Positions 53,825-62,134 of a stretch of DNA of 64,000 nucleotides are shown one piece after another (the first letter of the stretch is position 1; each line of letters begins with the position of its first letter). A program made the translations under genes and the position numbers. This DNA comes from Acidobacteriota bacterium (GTDB lineage Bacteria > Acidobacteriota > Terriglobia > Acidiferrales > UBA7541). The stretch is from NCBI GenBank assembly GCA_003223215.1, contig QHYH01000105.1, positions 1 to 64,000 on the forward strand. The letters are read 5' to 3'. The notes under the pieces are model-generated. The model was given only the letters and a program-made list of their open reading frames with translations. It was not told where the DNA came from and searched no databases.

Positions 53825-54262
53825 TTGGCAGGTAAATACCCGATTAACCCCCATCTCGGAAAGAAACTGGATTACTTCTTGTTTGCCGACCATCCACTCT
53901 GGGTGCCGGTAAAGGCGACTTTCAACGGTGTGCCTTATACGGGATCACTTATCAAGTACGGCCATCCCCTTCACAGTCTAGGGATACCTAAGGCCATACG
54001 CGAACAAACTGGGAAAGACCCGGGCGATACTATTGAAGTCGTTGTTTGGAAAGATGAAGAGGTAAGAACCGTCGAAGTGCCTGTTCAATTTGAAAAGTTG
54101 ATGAACAAAGAGGGCCTGCTTCCAGTCTTCAAGCAACTGAGTTACACCCATCGCAAGGAGTACTGCCGCTGGATTACCGACGCCAAGAAGGAAGAAACGC
54201 GACTAAGGAGATTGGGGAAAGCCATTGAAATGCTCAAGAAAGGAGTAAGCACCCCTGGGTAG
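53825..54262 (+). CDS. DUF1905/YdeI-like protein with repeat-derived N-terminus
   Basis: From about residue 27 the protein is a DUF1905-plus-OmdA (YdeI) type: LWVPVKATFNGVPYTGSLIK, YGHPLHSLGIPKAIREQTGK, GDTIEVVVWKDEEVRTVEVP, then the helical YdeI tail FKQLSYTHRKEYCRWITDAK and KKEETRLRRLGKAIEML. The first 26 codons from TTG 53825 do not look like the family, and codons 16-24 are encoded by a half-copy of the palindromic repeat (53870-53895). The original start may have been replaced. Function of YdeI-like proteins is unclear (bacteriocin or stress related in places). Confidence 0.72.
   Translation: MAGKYPINPHLGKKLDYFLFADHPLWVPVKATFNGVPYTGSLIKYGHPLHSLGIPKAIREQTGKDPGDTIEVVVWKDEEVRTVEVPVQFEKLMNKEGLLPVFKQLSYTHRKEYCRWITDAKKEETRLRRLGKAIEMLKKGVSTPG
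53870..53895. repeat. Half palindromic repeat inside the DUF1905 gene
   Basis: GATTACTTCTTGTTTGCCGA plus CCATCC, identical over 20 bases to the right arm at 51187-51206. The left arm is absent. It encodes DYFLFADHP. Confidence 0.65.
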
Positions 54263-54300
54263 GACAAAACCGCGCGAATTCTCGGGATTTGGCCCGGGTC

Positions 54301-54346
54301 ACGGGCAACTCTTCCGTAATCGGATAAAGGAAGGGTTGCCGACCAC
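54301..54346. repeat. REP-like palindrome
   Basis: GGCAACTCTTCC (54304-54315) pairs with GGAAGGGTTGCC (54329-54340), loop GTAATCGGATAAA, trailing GACCAC. It is one of the best-preserved copies of the family. Confidence 0.85.
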
Positions 54347-54435
54347 TCGCCCAGAACCTCATTCTTTACGCTTCCCAGAACCCTGTTGCGCAGGTATCGT
54401 AGCTCGGGCCGCGCTCTTCTCGGAAGGAGGATGGG

Positions 54436-54987
54436 ATGCTTTTTCTAAGACGCCAACTGCTGCGAACTCTGTCCTTTGCTTTCGGGTCGAGCTTCATCTT
54501 CGGGCGGAACCAACTCGCCATAGCGGCGCAGACAGCCGTACAGCCAAAGACCTCTCCTCTCCCTGCGGGGGCCGCTGTTCGCGATGGGATCGCTGGAGGA
54601 ACGGAAATGGAAAAAGTGAACGGAATCGGAGGATTCTTCTTTCGAGCCAAAGATCCGAAAGCGCTGGGGCTTTGGTACGAGCAACACTTGGGGATTTTGC
54701 CGATACCAACGAGCTACGGGGAAACCGGGTGGCAGCAAGAGGCAGGACCAACCGCTTTCGCTCCCTTCCCTGAGACGAGCAAGTATTTCGGGGATGCCCA
54801 GAAGGTTTGGATGCTGAACTTTCGAGTGCGGGATCTCGACAAAATGGCGGCCCAGCTACAAGCTGCGGGAATCGCGGTCAAGATTGACGCGCAGTCTTAT
54901 CCCAACGGCCGGTTCGCTCGCCTGCATGACCCTGAGGGAAATCCGATCGAATTGTGGCAGCCAAAGGGTCCAGATACCAAAGGCTAG
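54436..54987 (+). CDS. Exported VOC-family (glyoxalase/bleomycin-resistance fold) protein
   Basis: ATG 54436 follows AAGGAGG. The first 35 residues look like a twin-arginine-style leader (FLRRQLLRTLSFAFGSSF). A VOC domain follows at about 60-178: VNGIGGFFFRAKDPKALGLW, YEQHLGILPIPTSYGETGW, MLNFRVRDLDKMAAQLQAAG and HDPEGNPIELWQPKGPD. The family includes metal-dependent isomerases and dioxygenases; the exact reaction is unknown. The gene sits between two REP-like palindromes. Confidence 0.82.
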   Translation: MLFLRRQLLRTLSFAFGSSFIFGRNQLAIAAQTAVQPKTSPLPAGAAVRDGIAGGTEMEKVNGIGGFFFRAKDPKALGLWYEQHLGILPIPTSYGETGWQQEAGPTAFAPFPETSKYFGDAQKVWMLNFRVRDLDKMAAQLQAAGIAVKIDAQSYPNGRFARLHDPEGNPIELWQPKGPDTKG

Positions 54988-55029
54988 GTTGCAAAGCAGT
55001 TCAGGACTGTTTCTGGATTTCTCCTGGGT

Positions 55030-55078
55030 TATAGGCAACTCTTCCATAACCCGGGTCAGGGAAGAGTTGCCGACGATC
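55030..55078. repeat. REP-like palindrome, perfect 12-bp arms
   Basis: GGCAACTCTTCC (55034-55045) and GGAAGAGTTGCC (55060-55071) are perfect reverse complements around a 14-base loop, followed by GACGATCCG. It lies 45 bases after the VOC gene stop. Confidence 0.85.
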
Positions 55079-55276
55079 CGCCCGCAATCCGTAACGCTAC
55101 GGCGCTTTAGCGGAACTATTCTCCTACCGTCTGCTCGCGGGCCGGGAATCTGACCGCTGCTGTGTTCGTCACGCCGACTGCAGACAAAAAGAAGGTTCTG
55201 AAGCCGACATGCCTCGGCGCACGGTGAAAAGTCGCACATGCCGGGGCGGCCTTCTGATTGATCCGCCTGGCCGCTC

Positions 55277-56887
55277 TCAGCGCGATGCCTGCTCCCGCCG
55301 TTGTTGCGCCTCGCCGAGCCACTGCGCCATCTTCTCGTCCTTCGCAGCGTGATATGCCCAACCCTGGGCGGTACCGCCCCAGCGATAATCGACGATCGTC
55401 ATGTCGATGCCGCGATCGATGAGGAATTGCATCGCTTCGTAATTTTTGTGGAAATACACCAGCTCATGCAGAATGCTGGCGGGCTCATGGGAGCTCCAGT
55501 TCGTGTTGATATCAGCCCCGTGACCGAGAAGAAAGTCGGCGACCTCGAAGTGGTTATTGAGGACCGCCCAGGCGAACGCGGTGTCGAGAACCTGCTGCAC
55601 AGTAGGCTCGCCCCATTGCAGGTCCCTCCGGGCGAAGGCACTGTTAGCGGGAAAATGATTCGCGGGGTCGCCCAGTGCGGGCTTGCCCGCCGCGTCGAAC
55701 CAGCTTTTCACGCGTGTGAGGTCCCCATTCCCGGCTGCATGTGGCAGATCGTCGGGGAGGCGCCAGATGCGCAGCAGCATCGGAAGCAGATGGGACTTCG
55801 CATACACGAACGCGAATTCAATGGCCTGCGATCGCGGCGGCACAGGACTGCGCAGCAGAGCGGGATCGAGATCGAGAAGAGCGGTAATGAAAGCGGCGCG
55901 ATCGCGCAACACTGCCCGTTCGATCATTCCGACCTGAAATTTCACGTATGCGTCTCCCAACATCCATGCTTCGCGCCGCAATCCGCCGACAAAGGATGCC
56001 AGGTCGACGTCGTTCACCGCGCGCACGACCTGTCGCATGACAAAAGCCTGCCAGGGCCCGGCCGGGTCGGCGTTGGTGAAGGCGAGCGTCTCACTTTCCG
56101 CCATGATGCATTGGACAAATGCGGAACGTCCCGGCCCGCCATCGATCTGCCTTCCCAGCTCGGCATCGAGCGTGATTGACCGATCCAGCAGCAGCGCCGC
56201 TGCGGTCGCGTGCTGGAGATGGCAGGCACACATGAACGCCCGGTTCACCACTGCAAGATCGTCGCCATTCGCATCAAGACAGGCGCGAACGCCATTGACG
56301 TCGCCAAGCGCGGCAAAGAACCGGAGCGATTGGGGAAGAAGGCCTCTGCGGTGGAAGAGATCGAGCAGTCCCTTTGTGCGGGAAGCGATGAGGCCATCGC
56401 ATACCGACGGCGCGACGACTGCGCCTGCATCGATCAGGAGCTCTGCACATGCCGCGCGCGTGAATATCTGCTCCCGGGACGGGTCGAAGCTGTCGCCGTA
56501 GGACTTGGTAGCCATCCCGAGCAGCCCGCCCTCGTTTTCATCCGCCCTCCACGACAATAACGCCGGGTATTCAGCCAAAAGCTGCCGTAGACCTTCGATG
56601 TCATTGTTATGAATGCAGCGGCGGGCTTCGGATAAGGCCCACTCGAGTCCCCTGCCGAGGCGTTGCTTTACTTCTTTAACCAGGTCCTGCCAGCCTGGAA
56701 ACCCATATTCGCGCGCCAGCACCAGCTGGGCATCACGCTGCGACAACGGCAGTTTGGCTTTGGGCAGATGGGCACGTGCCTGGTCGATGGCGCCTGGATC
56801 GCCGGCAGCGATGCCACGGGCCAGTTTCTTGGCTTGTTTGCGCAGGGATTCCAGCGAGGGACGAGCAGGAAGTTTCGATGTGGTCAT
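55277..56887 (-). CDS. Large ankyrin-like repeat protein
   Basis: The 536-residue protein starts at ATG 56887 (AAGGAGG five bases upstream; the in-frame ATG at 56944 lacks this). It begins with the SLESLRKQAKKLARG .. LAREYGFPGWQDLVKEVKQR domain shared with the protein at 25543-26604. Degenerate ankyrin-type helix pairs follow: IHNNDIEGLRQLLAEYPALL (about 92-111), FFAALGDVNGVRACLDANGD (about 188-207), AWAVLNNHFEVADFLLGHGA with DINTN (about 445-470) and YEAMQFLIDRGIDMTIVDYR near the end. No catalytic or membrane segment is seen. Likely a cytosolic scaffold. Confidence 0.8.
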   Translation of the reverse strand: MTTSKLPARPSLESLRKQAKKLARGIAAGDPGAIDQARAHLPKAKLPLSQRDAQLVLAREYGFPGWQDLVKEVKQRLGRGLEWALSEARRCIHNNDIEGLRQLLAEYPALLSWRADENEGGLLGMATKSYGDSFDPSREQIFTRAACAELLIDAGAVVAPSVCDGLIASRTKGLLDLFHRRGLLPQSLRFFAALGDVNGVRACLDANGDDLAVVNRAFMCACHLQHATAAALLLDRSITLDAELGRQIDGGPGRSAFVQCIMAESETLAFTNADPAGPWQAFVMRQVVRAVNDVDLASFVGGLRREAWMLGDAYVKFQVGMIERAVLRDRAAFITALLDLDPALLRSPVPPRSQAIEFAFVYAKSHLLPMLLRIWRLPDDLPHAAGNGDLTRVKSWFDAAGKPALGDPANHFPANSAFARRDLQWGEPTVQQVLDTAFAWAVLNNHFEVADFLLGHGADINTNWSSHEPASILHELVYFHKNYEAMQFLIDRGIDMTIVDYRWGGTAQGWAYHAAKDEKMAQWLGEAQQRREQASR

Positions 56888-57114
56888 TACGCCTCCTTTC
56901 AAGAGCGCCTGTGACCCGCTGATACAGGCTGAAAGAAGGTGCAAAGCACGCTGTCTGGATCAAAGCAGGTGGGATTTGTTCCCTTGCCGCGGGTCGGTGG
57001 TGCCCTGTCGCACGCTGCCGCTAGTATCCGCAACTTGCCGCGGCACTGTCAAACCGCGTTTTCACGGCCCATTTCTCGCTGTCTACTCACGCACCTTGGA
57101 GATTGCGGCCGGAT

Positions 57115-57161
57115 CACGGGCAACCCTTCCATAATCCGGTAAAGTAAGGGTTGCCGACCAC
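57115..57161. repeat. REP-like palindrome
   Basis: GGCAACCCTT (57119-57128) pairs with AAGGGTTGCC (57146-57155), core CCATAATCCGGTAAAGT, trailing GACCACGC. Confidence 0.8.
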
Positions 57162-57294
57162 GCACGAAGTGACCTGGCCCAGCATAGTGAGCGCAATGGC
57201 GATTTGTCGCCAAGCGTTGCCCGCCCAGCTAGAATATTCCCCGTGACTAGAGAACGCTGGGCTCAGATAGGAATCACGGCTCAATTTCCTCATC

Positions 57295-57519
57295 GTGGTA
57301 AGGACCCTAGGTGAGTTCTTCCGGCTCAGGCACGTCCTTGGCACGAGCTTCTCGGCCGCAGTCGCTGCGCCGTATGTCGGTGGCGCCTTAATAGCTGCTT
57401 GCTTCTGCTGGGCAGGCGTGACCTTGTACTTCTTCCGACGCTACACGCTGTCCGTCCGGATCGCGCTGGCCGCCGTAGTCATTCTGCTCGTGTACAAAAT
57501 TGCTGTAATTGGTTGGTGA
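57295..57519 (+). CDS. Possible small two-helix membrane protein
   Basis: A GTG frame of 74 residues has two hydrophobic spans, APYVGGALIAACFCWAGVTL (about 25-44) and SVRIALAAVVILLVYKIAVI (about 53-72), joined by a basic FFRRYT loop. No ribosome binding site is convincing before GTG 57295 and I recognise no family. Small two-helix proteins are common, but this could also be chance. Confidence 0.35.
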   Translation: MVRTLGEFFRLRHVLGTSFSAAVAAPYVGGALIAACFCWAGVTLYFFRRYTLSVRIALAAVVILLVYKIAVIGW

Positions 57520-57872
57520 TGGCGGCTCGCTCAGACGCTTGAGTCGAACGGCGGGCAAACTATGCCTCCTCAAGAGTTGTTATTGCTAAAGGGCTTGTTG
57601 ACGTAATCAGGCGATAGCGCTCACCACGTGGAGTGGCTGGGTTCGGAGTCCGGTTGACGGGCTATGCGGAAGCAATTCCAGGAGACCTGATAAGTGCTGC
57701 AGCATCCCACCACCAGGACCTTAGCCACGCGTCGCAGAGTGATGTCAAAACCTTCCGATACGTTCTGCAGGTTGTTTACCCCTGCGTTTGCAACCGGGAG
57801 CTCTCCGCCCGGACGGCGAGCGGAAGCCATCCTAGATTGGCATCGACTGTTTGGTGTGCCGGCATGCAAAAT
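57520..57872. other. Intergenic region, no gene seen
   Basis: This is about 350 bases between the possible small membrane gene and DUF4256. No protein-like frame, repeat or RNA motif was recognised. Confidence 0.35.
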
Positions 57873-58463
57873 TTAGACCCTTAGCGAGCCGCGGAACGCC
57901 CGCGCGGCATAGTAAGATTCCGCACCGTTGTGATACACGAAAACAGTGTCGTAGCGGCGATCACAAAACAGGGCGCCGCCGAGTTTTCTGATATCAGAAG
58001 GTGTTTTCACCCAGCTCGACGTTTTCGTATCGAAATTCCCCAGTTTCTGCAACTCTCGATATTGTTCTTCCGTTAAAAGCTCAATGCCCATGGCAGCTGC
58101 CATATCAAGAGCGTTATTTTCTGGTTTATGTTCTTTCCTTGACTCCAGCGCTTCGCAGTCGTAGCAAAAACTTCTGCGGCCTTTAGGACTTTCCGCCGAA
58201 CAATCATAAAAAATGTATTCGCCCGTCTTTTTATCATGTCCAACAACGTCCGGTTCACCACCAGTTCTTTCCATTTCATTGAGTGACCACAGTTTTTCGG
58301 TATTAGCTTCCAGCTTTGCTTGTATTTTGGCCCATTCAAGACCTTTATGGCGGTTCATGTTTTTCTCAAAACGGGCTTTCCATGCTCTAAGTAGTTGTTC
58401 ACATTGTTCTGGTGACAAGCCCTTTTTGTTGTTATTAATGTTTCTTGCTGTTGTTGCTCTCAT
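57873..58463 (-). CDS. DUF4256-family protein
   Basis: The 196-residue protein matches the DUF4256 pattern: LSPEQCEQLLRAWKARFEKN and HKGLEWAKIQAKLEANTEKL, then EMERTGGEPDVVGHDKKTGE, YIFYDCSAESPKGRRSFCYD, MGIELLTEEQYRELQKLGNF and the C-terminal VFVYHNGAESYYAARAFRGS. Function unknown. Its ATG overlaps the TGA of the upstream MmcQ gene (ATGA), so the two are translationally coupled. The coding is more AT-rich than the neighbours, suggesting transfer. Confidence 0.88.
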   Translation of the reverse strand: MRATTARNINNNKKGLSPEQCEQLLRAWKARFEKNMNRHKGLEWAKIQAKLEANTEKLWSLNEMERTGGEPDVVGHDKKTGEYIFYDCSAESPKGRRSFCYDCEALESRKEHKPENNALDMAAAMGIELLTEEQYRELQKLGNFDTKTSSWVKTPSDIRKLGGALFCDRRYDTVFVYHNGAESYYAARAFRGSLRV

Positions 58464-58855
58464 AGTCGTCGCTTCCTGCGTTTCTTATCTGTTACTCCGT
58501 TGCGCTCCGCCACACGGGAGTTCTTTCGGCTTGTCTTTGCGTTCTTATCAATTCGCAGTTTCCACGCCGTTCGGAGTGCACCCGTCAGTACATCCTCGCT
58601 CGCCGCCGCCAGGCGAATATGCGTGTGTCCCATCTTTCCCCAGCCGCCAGGAATCGGCAGGAAAATCTCGGGCGCCTCCTCCACAAACGCCGCCTGCTGC
58701 TCCAGCGTAAGCATTAGATTTCCGTACCCCCCTGCTTGCGAGGCCAGCGAAGCAAATTTCCGGCCTCCTACACGAAAAGCCGGCAATCCTGCGTGGGAGT
58801 ACTCTTCCACTCCCTCCAGGCTCAGTGCAATCCTGCGAAAGTCTGCTGCGGTCAT
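58460..58855 (-). CDS. MmcQ/YjbR-family protein
   Basis: From ATG 58855 the protein has 131 residues. It shows the MmcQ/YjbR (CyaY-like) fold: MTAADFRRIALSLEGVEEYS, AGLPAFRVGGRKFASLASQA, and KMGHTHIRLAAASEDVLTGA for the last helix. The C-terminal tail is very basic (DKKRRKRRL), suggesting nucleic-acid contact. It ends with TGA overlapping the ATG of DUF4256. The family's molecular role is unsettled; some members bind DNA. Confidence 0.85.
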   Translation of the reverse strand: MTAADFRRIALSLEGVEEYSHAGLPAFRVGGRKFASLASQAGGYGNLMLTLEQQAAFVEEAPEIFLPIPGGWGKMGHTHIRLAAASEDVLTGALRTAWKLRIDKNAKTSRKNSRVAERNGVTDKKRRKRRL

Positions 58856-58924
58856 CGGGTCACTCTGTAGATTACGGAGTATCTGACCATCATCGGACGG
58901 CATATGTCTACTGCTTCGGGCGGA

Positions 58925-58991
58925 ATCATGGGCAAACCTTCCGTTAAGGTTTGAGGAAGAGGCTTTCGGGAACAGTTGCCGACCAACCGCC
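58925..58991. repeat. REP-like palindrome, expanded/diverged copy
   Basis: ATGGGCAAACCTTCCGTTAA (58929-58948) gives the left arm and AACAGTTGCCGACCAACCGC (58971-58990) the right arm, with a longer, imperfect centre than other copies. Confidence 0.6.
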
Positions 58992-59162
58992 CACAATTCT
59001 CGACAGCAGCGCGTAACCGCAAGGGTCGGGCGTTATGCGGCCAAGTGGCCCATCTATTGAACGGCCGACTTTTCGGGCATCGATAGCACCGGGCATCTTG
59101 ATGCCACAATCGCTGGGTGAACACGTATTATGAAGAGCACCACTAGCCACGAGGAGGTCTAG

Positions 59163-59582
59163 ATGACCATCGCTTCCGACCTCTTGCAACGACATATCCA
59201 GACGCTCGTCGACGACAACACGCAGTGGCAGACGCTGATCGCCGATGATGTTTTGTGGGAACTCGCCTACGCACCGTCCATCGGGCATCCAGCACAGCTG
59301 TCCGGACGGGAGGAAGCGGTCCGTCATGCAATTTGGTTCGTCGGGGCTGTGGAGAATTTCCGCTTCTTCGACCTCAAGGTGTATGCGTTCGCCGATCCGG
59401 AACGTGCAGTCGGCGAAGTCAAGGGCGAGGGGCTCATCAAGTCTACGGGACGTATGTATCGCCAGGATTATGTGGTATTTCTGCGTGCTGCAGGCGGCAA
59501 GATCGCGTTCCTACGAGAATATTTCGATCCTGTGCGTGCGGCTAGGGCACTTGACACGCCGATCCATGGTTTCGAATCCTGA
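59163..59582 (+). CDS. SnoaL/NTF2-like protein
   Basis: The 139-residue protein starts at ATG 59163 after GAGGAGG. It has the cone-shaped NTF2/ketosteroid-isomerase-like fold: two N-terminal helices (LLQRHIQTLVDDNTQWQTLI), a loop and helix HPAQLSGREEAVRHAIWFVG, and a curved beta-sheet (FRFFDLKVYAFADPERAVGE, RQDYVVFLRAAGGKIAFLRE, YFDPVRAA). The terminal YFDP motif is typical of SnoaL-like members. They act as isomerases, cyclases or ligand binders; this one's substrate is not inferable. Confidence 0.82.
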   Translation: MTIASDLLQRHIQTLVDDNTQWQTLIADDVLWELAYAPSIGHPAQLSGREEAVRHAIWFVGAVENFRFFDLKVYAFADPERAVGEVKGEGLIKSTGRMYRQDYVVFLRAAGGKIAFLREYFDPVRAARALDTPIHGFES

Positions 59583-59702
59583 GGACAACCGACATGCCAA
59601 AGCTTTCGTCGGTTAAGGGCCTCATCCCACACTGATTGCCACCCGATGAAAGCGATAATCGGCTCAAGCCACGGCGACTCTGCACGACCGCTGACTCCCC
59701 AA

Positions 59703-60083
59703 TTATGACCCTGTTTTCGCAGCCTTGCGTAGCCAAGGCAACGGATTTGCCGAAGGTGGCGTTGTCTCTTGGGATTCCACCTGAGATTCCCAAGTGGCGG
59801 GCGGATCGCCTGACAAGGGTTCGGCGGGTGATGGCAGTTCCGCTGATTTGGTCCGTGAGGTAGCCCGTAAGCGTGAAAAGCGCAAAGCAACTTGGGTGAT
59901 ACCACCCCGAACTTCGATGACGTAAAAACCAAGCCACAAAATGGCGCACACAAACGCGCTGGCGATTGTCAAGTACCAATGCCGTAGGTCAACAGCAAAA
60001 TTAGCAAAGTAGGAGAAAAGGGCAATCGCGCCAATGAACGCGCATAAATTTCGGAGAGCACGCAGGGCAAGTTTCCAATTCAT
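59703..60083 (-). CDS. Two-helix membrane protein with polar tail
   Basis: The 126-residue protein starts at ATG 60083. Two hydrophobic spans, LCAFIGAIALFSYFANFAVD (about 13-32) and WYLTIASAFVCAILWLGFYV (about 36-55), are followed by a Ser/Pro/Glu-rich tail of about 65 residues, probably cytosolic and disordered. I recognise no family. Codon pattern and clean boundaries support a real gene. Confidence 0.5.
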   Translation of the reverse strand: MNWKLALRALRNLCAFIGAIALFSYFANFAVDLRHWYLTIASAFVCAILWLGFYVIEVRGGITQVALRFSRLRATSRTKSAELPSPAEPLSGDPPATWESQVESQETTPPSANPLPWLRKAAKTGS

Positions 60084-60617
60084 TTTTCCCCATGGTGGGC
60101 AAGTAATCTTATCACGCGTTTATGAGAAGGACATCATTTTGAGCAAAAATTCCATACAGGCACTGTGATTGCAGCGGTGGTGTGCCTCATCCAAAACCTC
60201 ACGCACCCGTGGAATGAACGACTTCGGACGCCCAGACGACAACGGGCTGAATTTCTACGGGCACTTTTGGGGGGGAACGATCTTTTGCTGCGGACAATGG
60301 CGCGGGATCGGTTCCTTGCCGCCGCATGGAAAAACATCTCCGGCGTCGGAGCGACCGGTGCGTGCACGCTTCAAGACTTCACGGTAGGGTGACTCTTTCA
60401 TATACACGTAACTATACATCTTGTCGCGAAGCCAGTCCAGATGTCCTTCCCGACCTCCCGACCTGCCTGATTCACGGGATTGGCCTTAAAGTTGGGACTA
60501 GTCCCTAAGTTACCGGTAAGGCGACATTACTTAACCAGGCACAACATTTATTTGTGGTAGATTTTCGTACGCTGGGGATCTTCTTTTGTGGAGTCCTTGA
60601 CTGTCGGATGTCCATCA
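60084..60617. other. Intergenic region, no intact gene
   Basis: This is about 530 bases. On the minus strand an open stretch from about 60440 to 60120 reads DWLRDKMYSYVYMKESPYRE, then an in-frame TAG, then PKSFIPRVREVLDEAHHRCN; it could be a decayed small gene but has no recognisable family. No RNA feature was seen. Confidence 0.3.
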
Positions 60618-61078
60618 ATGAGCAATTTAAACAAATTGATTAAAGCCATAAAGCTGCGTGATGTGAACCAAGTCAGGACGATTCTGGACGACGACGGCAA
60701 ACTGGTGCATGCGTACGACGAAACGGGCGCAACCGCTCTTCACTACGCGACGTTTGGTGGGCTCGCGAAATCGTCGAACTGTTGCTCGACAGAGGCGCAG
60801 AAATCAACAGCCGAGACAGGCAGTTCGGTGCTACGCCAACCGGTTGGGCAATCGAGTATTTGCGGGAGAAGGGCGGTTACTTTGCTATTGAGATAGCAGA
60901 CCTTGTTTATGCCATTGAGCTTGGAGATGCTAGGTGGGTAGCCCGATTTCTGGAACGCTTTCCTAAACTTCGCCAAGGCAGAGATCCAAGCGGAAAGCCG
61001 TTTCGAGAACTGGTGGAAGAGTCTGGAAACCGAGAAGTTATGGCCCTCTTTCGAGTGCCTGGTGAGGCTGGAAGTTGA
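60618..61078 (+). pseudogene. Small ankyrin-repeat protein, one-base frameshift
   Basis: ATG 60618 begins MSNLNKLIKAIKLRDVNQVR, then ALHYATFGGLA. The frame slips at GCGAAATC (about 60766; GCGGAAATC expected) and the next frame continues EIVELLLDRGAEINSRDRQF, GWAIEYLREKGGYFAIEIAD and FLERFPKLRQGRDPSGKPFR to TGA 61078. One missing G restores a protein of about 153 residues with two to three ankyrin repeats. The change is either a homopolymer base-call error or recent. Confidence 0.75.
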
Positions 61079-61100
61079 CCAACGTACTCGTCCATGCGGT

Positions 61101-61125
61101 TTCAAGTTTTCAAGTTTTCAAGTTT
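61101..61125. repeat. Tandem octamer TTCAAGTT x3
   Basis: Three perfect copies of TTCAAGTT plus one T, 23 bases after the ankyrin gene stop. A CCGATTA-CGC-TAATCGG palindrome follows directly (61128-61144). Confidence 0.8.
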
Positions 61126-61219
61126 CCGATTACGCTAATCGGGACTTAGCGTCGATTCCCCGCATCACGCGGGCTCCGCTTAGGACTCAAACCTGTGCTT
61201 TAATCATCATGCGGGCTTT

Positions 61220-62077
61220 ATGAAGCTAACGCTATTGACTGTACTCTTCGGGCTCGTCATGTGTTCGGTCATTCGTGCCCAAGTGTCGGCGGCCACTCCA
61301 AAAATCATCATTGAGCGCGTCGATTTGCAGGGAGCGGTCCACCTGCCTCAAAGCGTCAAAAAGCAGTTGGTAGCCGCTTTAATGCACAGCGAGTACGCAG
61401 AAAACTCAGATTTGATAGCCGAGGTAGAAGACAAAGTGGTTCGCGCAGAAATCGCGGGTTGGCCGGACCGGGAAAACCAAGGATATATTGGATTTTCTCT
61501 GACAGCGACCTCTAAGACGCTTCGGCAAGAGCCAAGATTGCTCCATGTTCTGGTCACGATTCAAGTGGACGAAGGCCAGCAAAGAAGGCTGAAGGAAATA
61601 GGGTTTCGATACGTTGGGACTGAACCAGCCACGGCTCGTCTTGACTCGGTCAATCTTCGGAAGCTGATTCCACTGAACGATGGTGAAGTCTATAACCGCG
61701 ACAGATTCCAAGCCGGTCTGCACGCTGTGTCACGCGCCTATCACGAACAGGGATTTATCGACCTTGCGTACAATGTTGAAAGGCAGTCTGACGACACGGA
61801 CCGGAGTGTTGCGATTTTCGTCGAGCTAAACGAAGGCAAGCAATATCGATGGGGGAACATACAAGTGATTGGCCTCGACCCGAAGGTGGAAAGGCTCCTG
61901 AAGTCGCAACTGAAAATGGGAACGCCGGTGAATCCGAAACTCATAGAAGATTTTTACCGAGACAATGAATCTCTTCTGCCAGTTGGCGTGTCCCCCCAAA
62001 GCGTCAAATGGCAACGTGACGCCGAGCGGGCAACCGTCGATTTGACGTTTAACTTCAGCACGCCTATTTCACCATGA
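61220..62077 (+). CDS. Secreted POTRA-domain protein (BamA/FtsQ-like repeats)
   Basis: The 285-residue protein has a signal peptide (LLTVLFGLVMCSVIRAQVSA) and three POTRA-like alpha-beta repeats. Repeat 1: IIIERVDLQGAVHLPQSVKK (about 29-48). Repeat 2: LKEIGFRYVGTEPATARLDS with DGEVYNRDRFQAGLHAVSRA (about 125-180). Repeat 3: YRWGNIQVIGLDPKVERLLK then GTPVNPKLIEDFYRDNESLL (about 213-255). No outer-membrane barrel follows, so it is a free periplasmic POTRA protein. Such modules bind unfolded outer-membrane proteins or partner subunits. Stand-alone gene. Confidence 0.82.
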   Translation: MKLTLLTVLFGLVMCSVIRAQVSAATPKIIIERVDLQGAVHLPQSVKKQLVAALMHSEYAENSDLIAEVEDKVVRAEIAGWPDRENQGYIGFSLTATSKTLRQEPRLLHVLVTIQVDEGQQRRLKEIGFRYVGTEPATARLDSVNLRKLIPLNDGEVYNRDRFQAGLHAVSRAYHEQGFIDLAYNVERQSDDTDRSVAIFVELNEGKQYRWGNIQVIGLDPKVERLLKSQLKMGTPVNPKLIEDFYRDNESLLPVGVSPQSVKWQRDAERATVDLTFNFSTPISP

Positions 62078-62102
62078 GTCCACGGGCGGGACCGTTCAGT
62101 CC

Positions 62103-62134
62103 CTGGTAAACGCGGTAATCGGAAAAGTGCGCAC
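62103..62134. repeat. Right-end repeat family, copy 1
   Basis: CTGGTAAACGCGGTAATCGG followed by AAAAGTGCGCAC. Related copies lie at 62546-62573 and, reversed, at 63817-63836; a shorter version (TTTCCGATTACGC) lies at 61125-61137. Confidence 0.65.

Noticed and set aside
60134-60440. Minus-strand open stretch with protein-like segments and an in-frame TAG
   Set aside because: No recognised family or ribosome binding site; mentioned only as possible decay.
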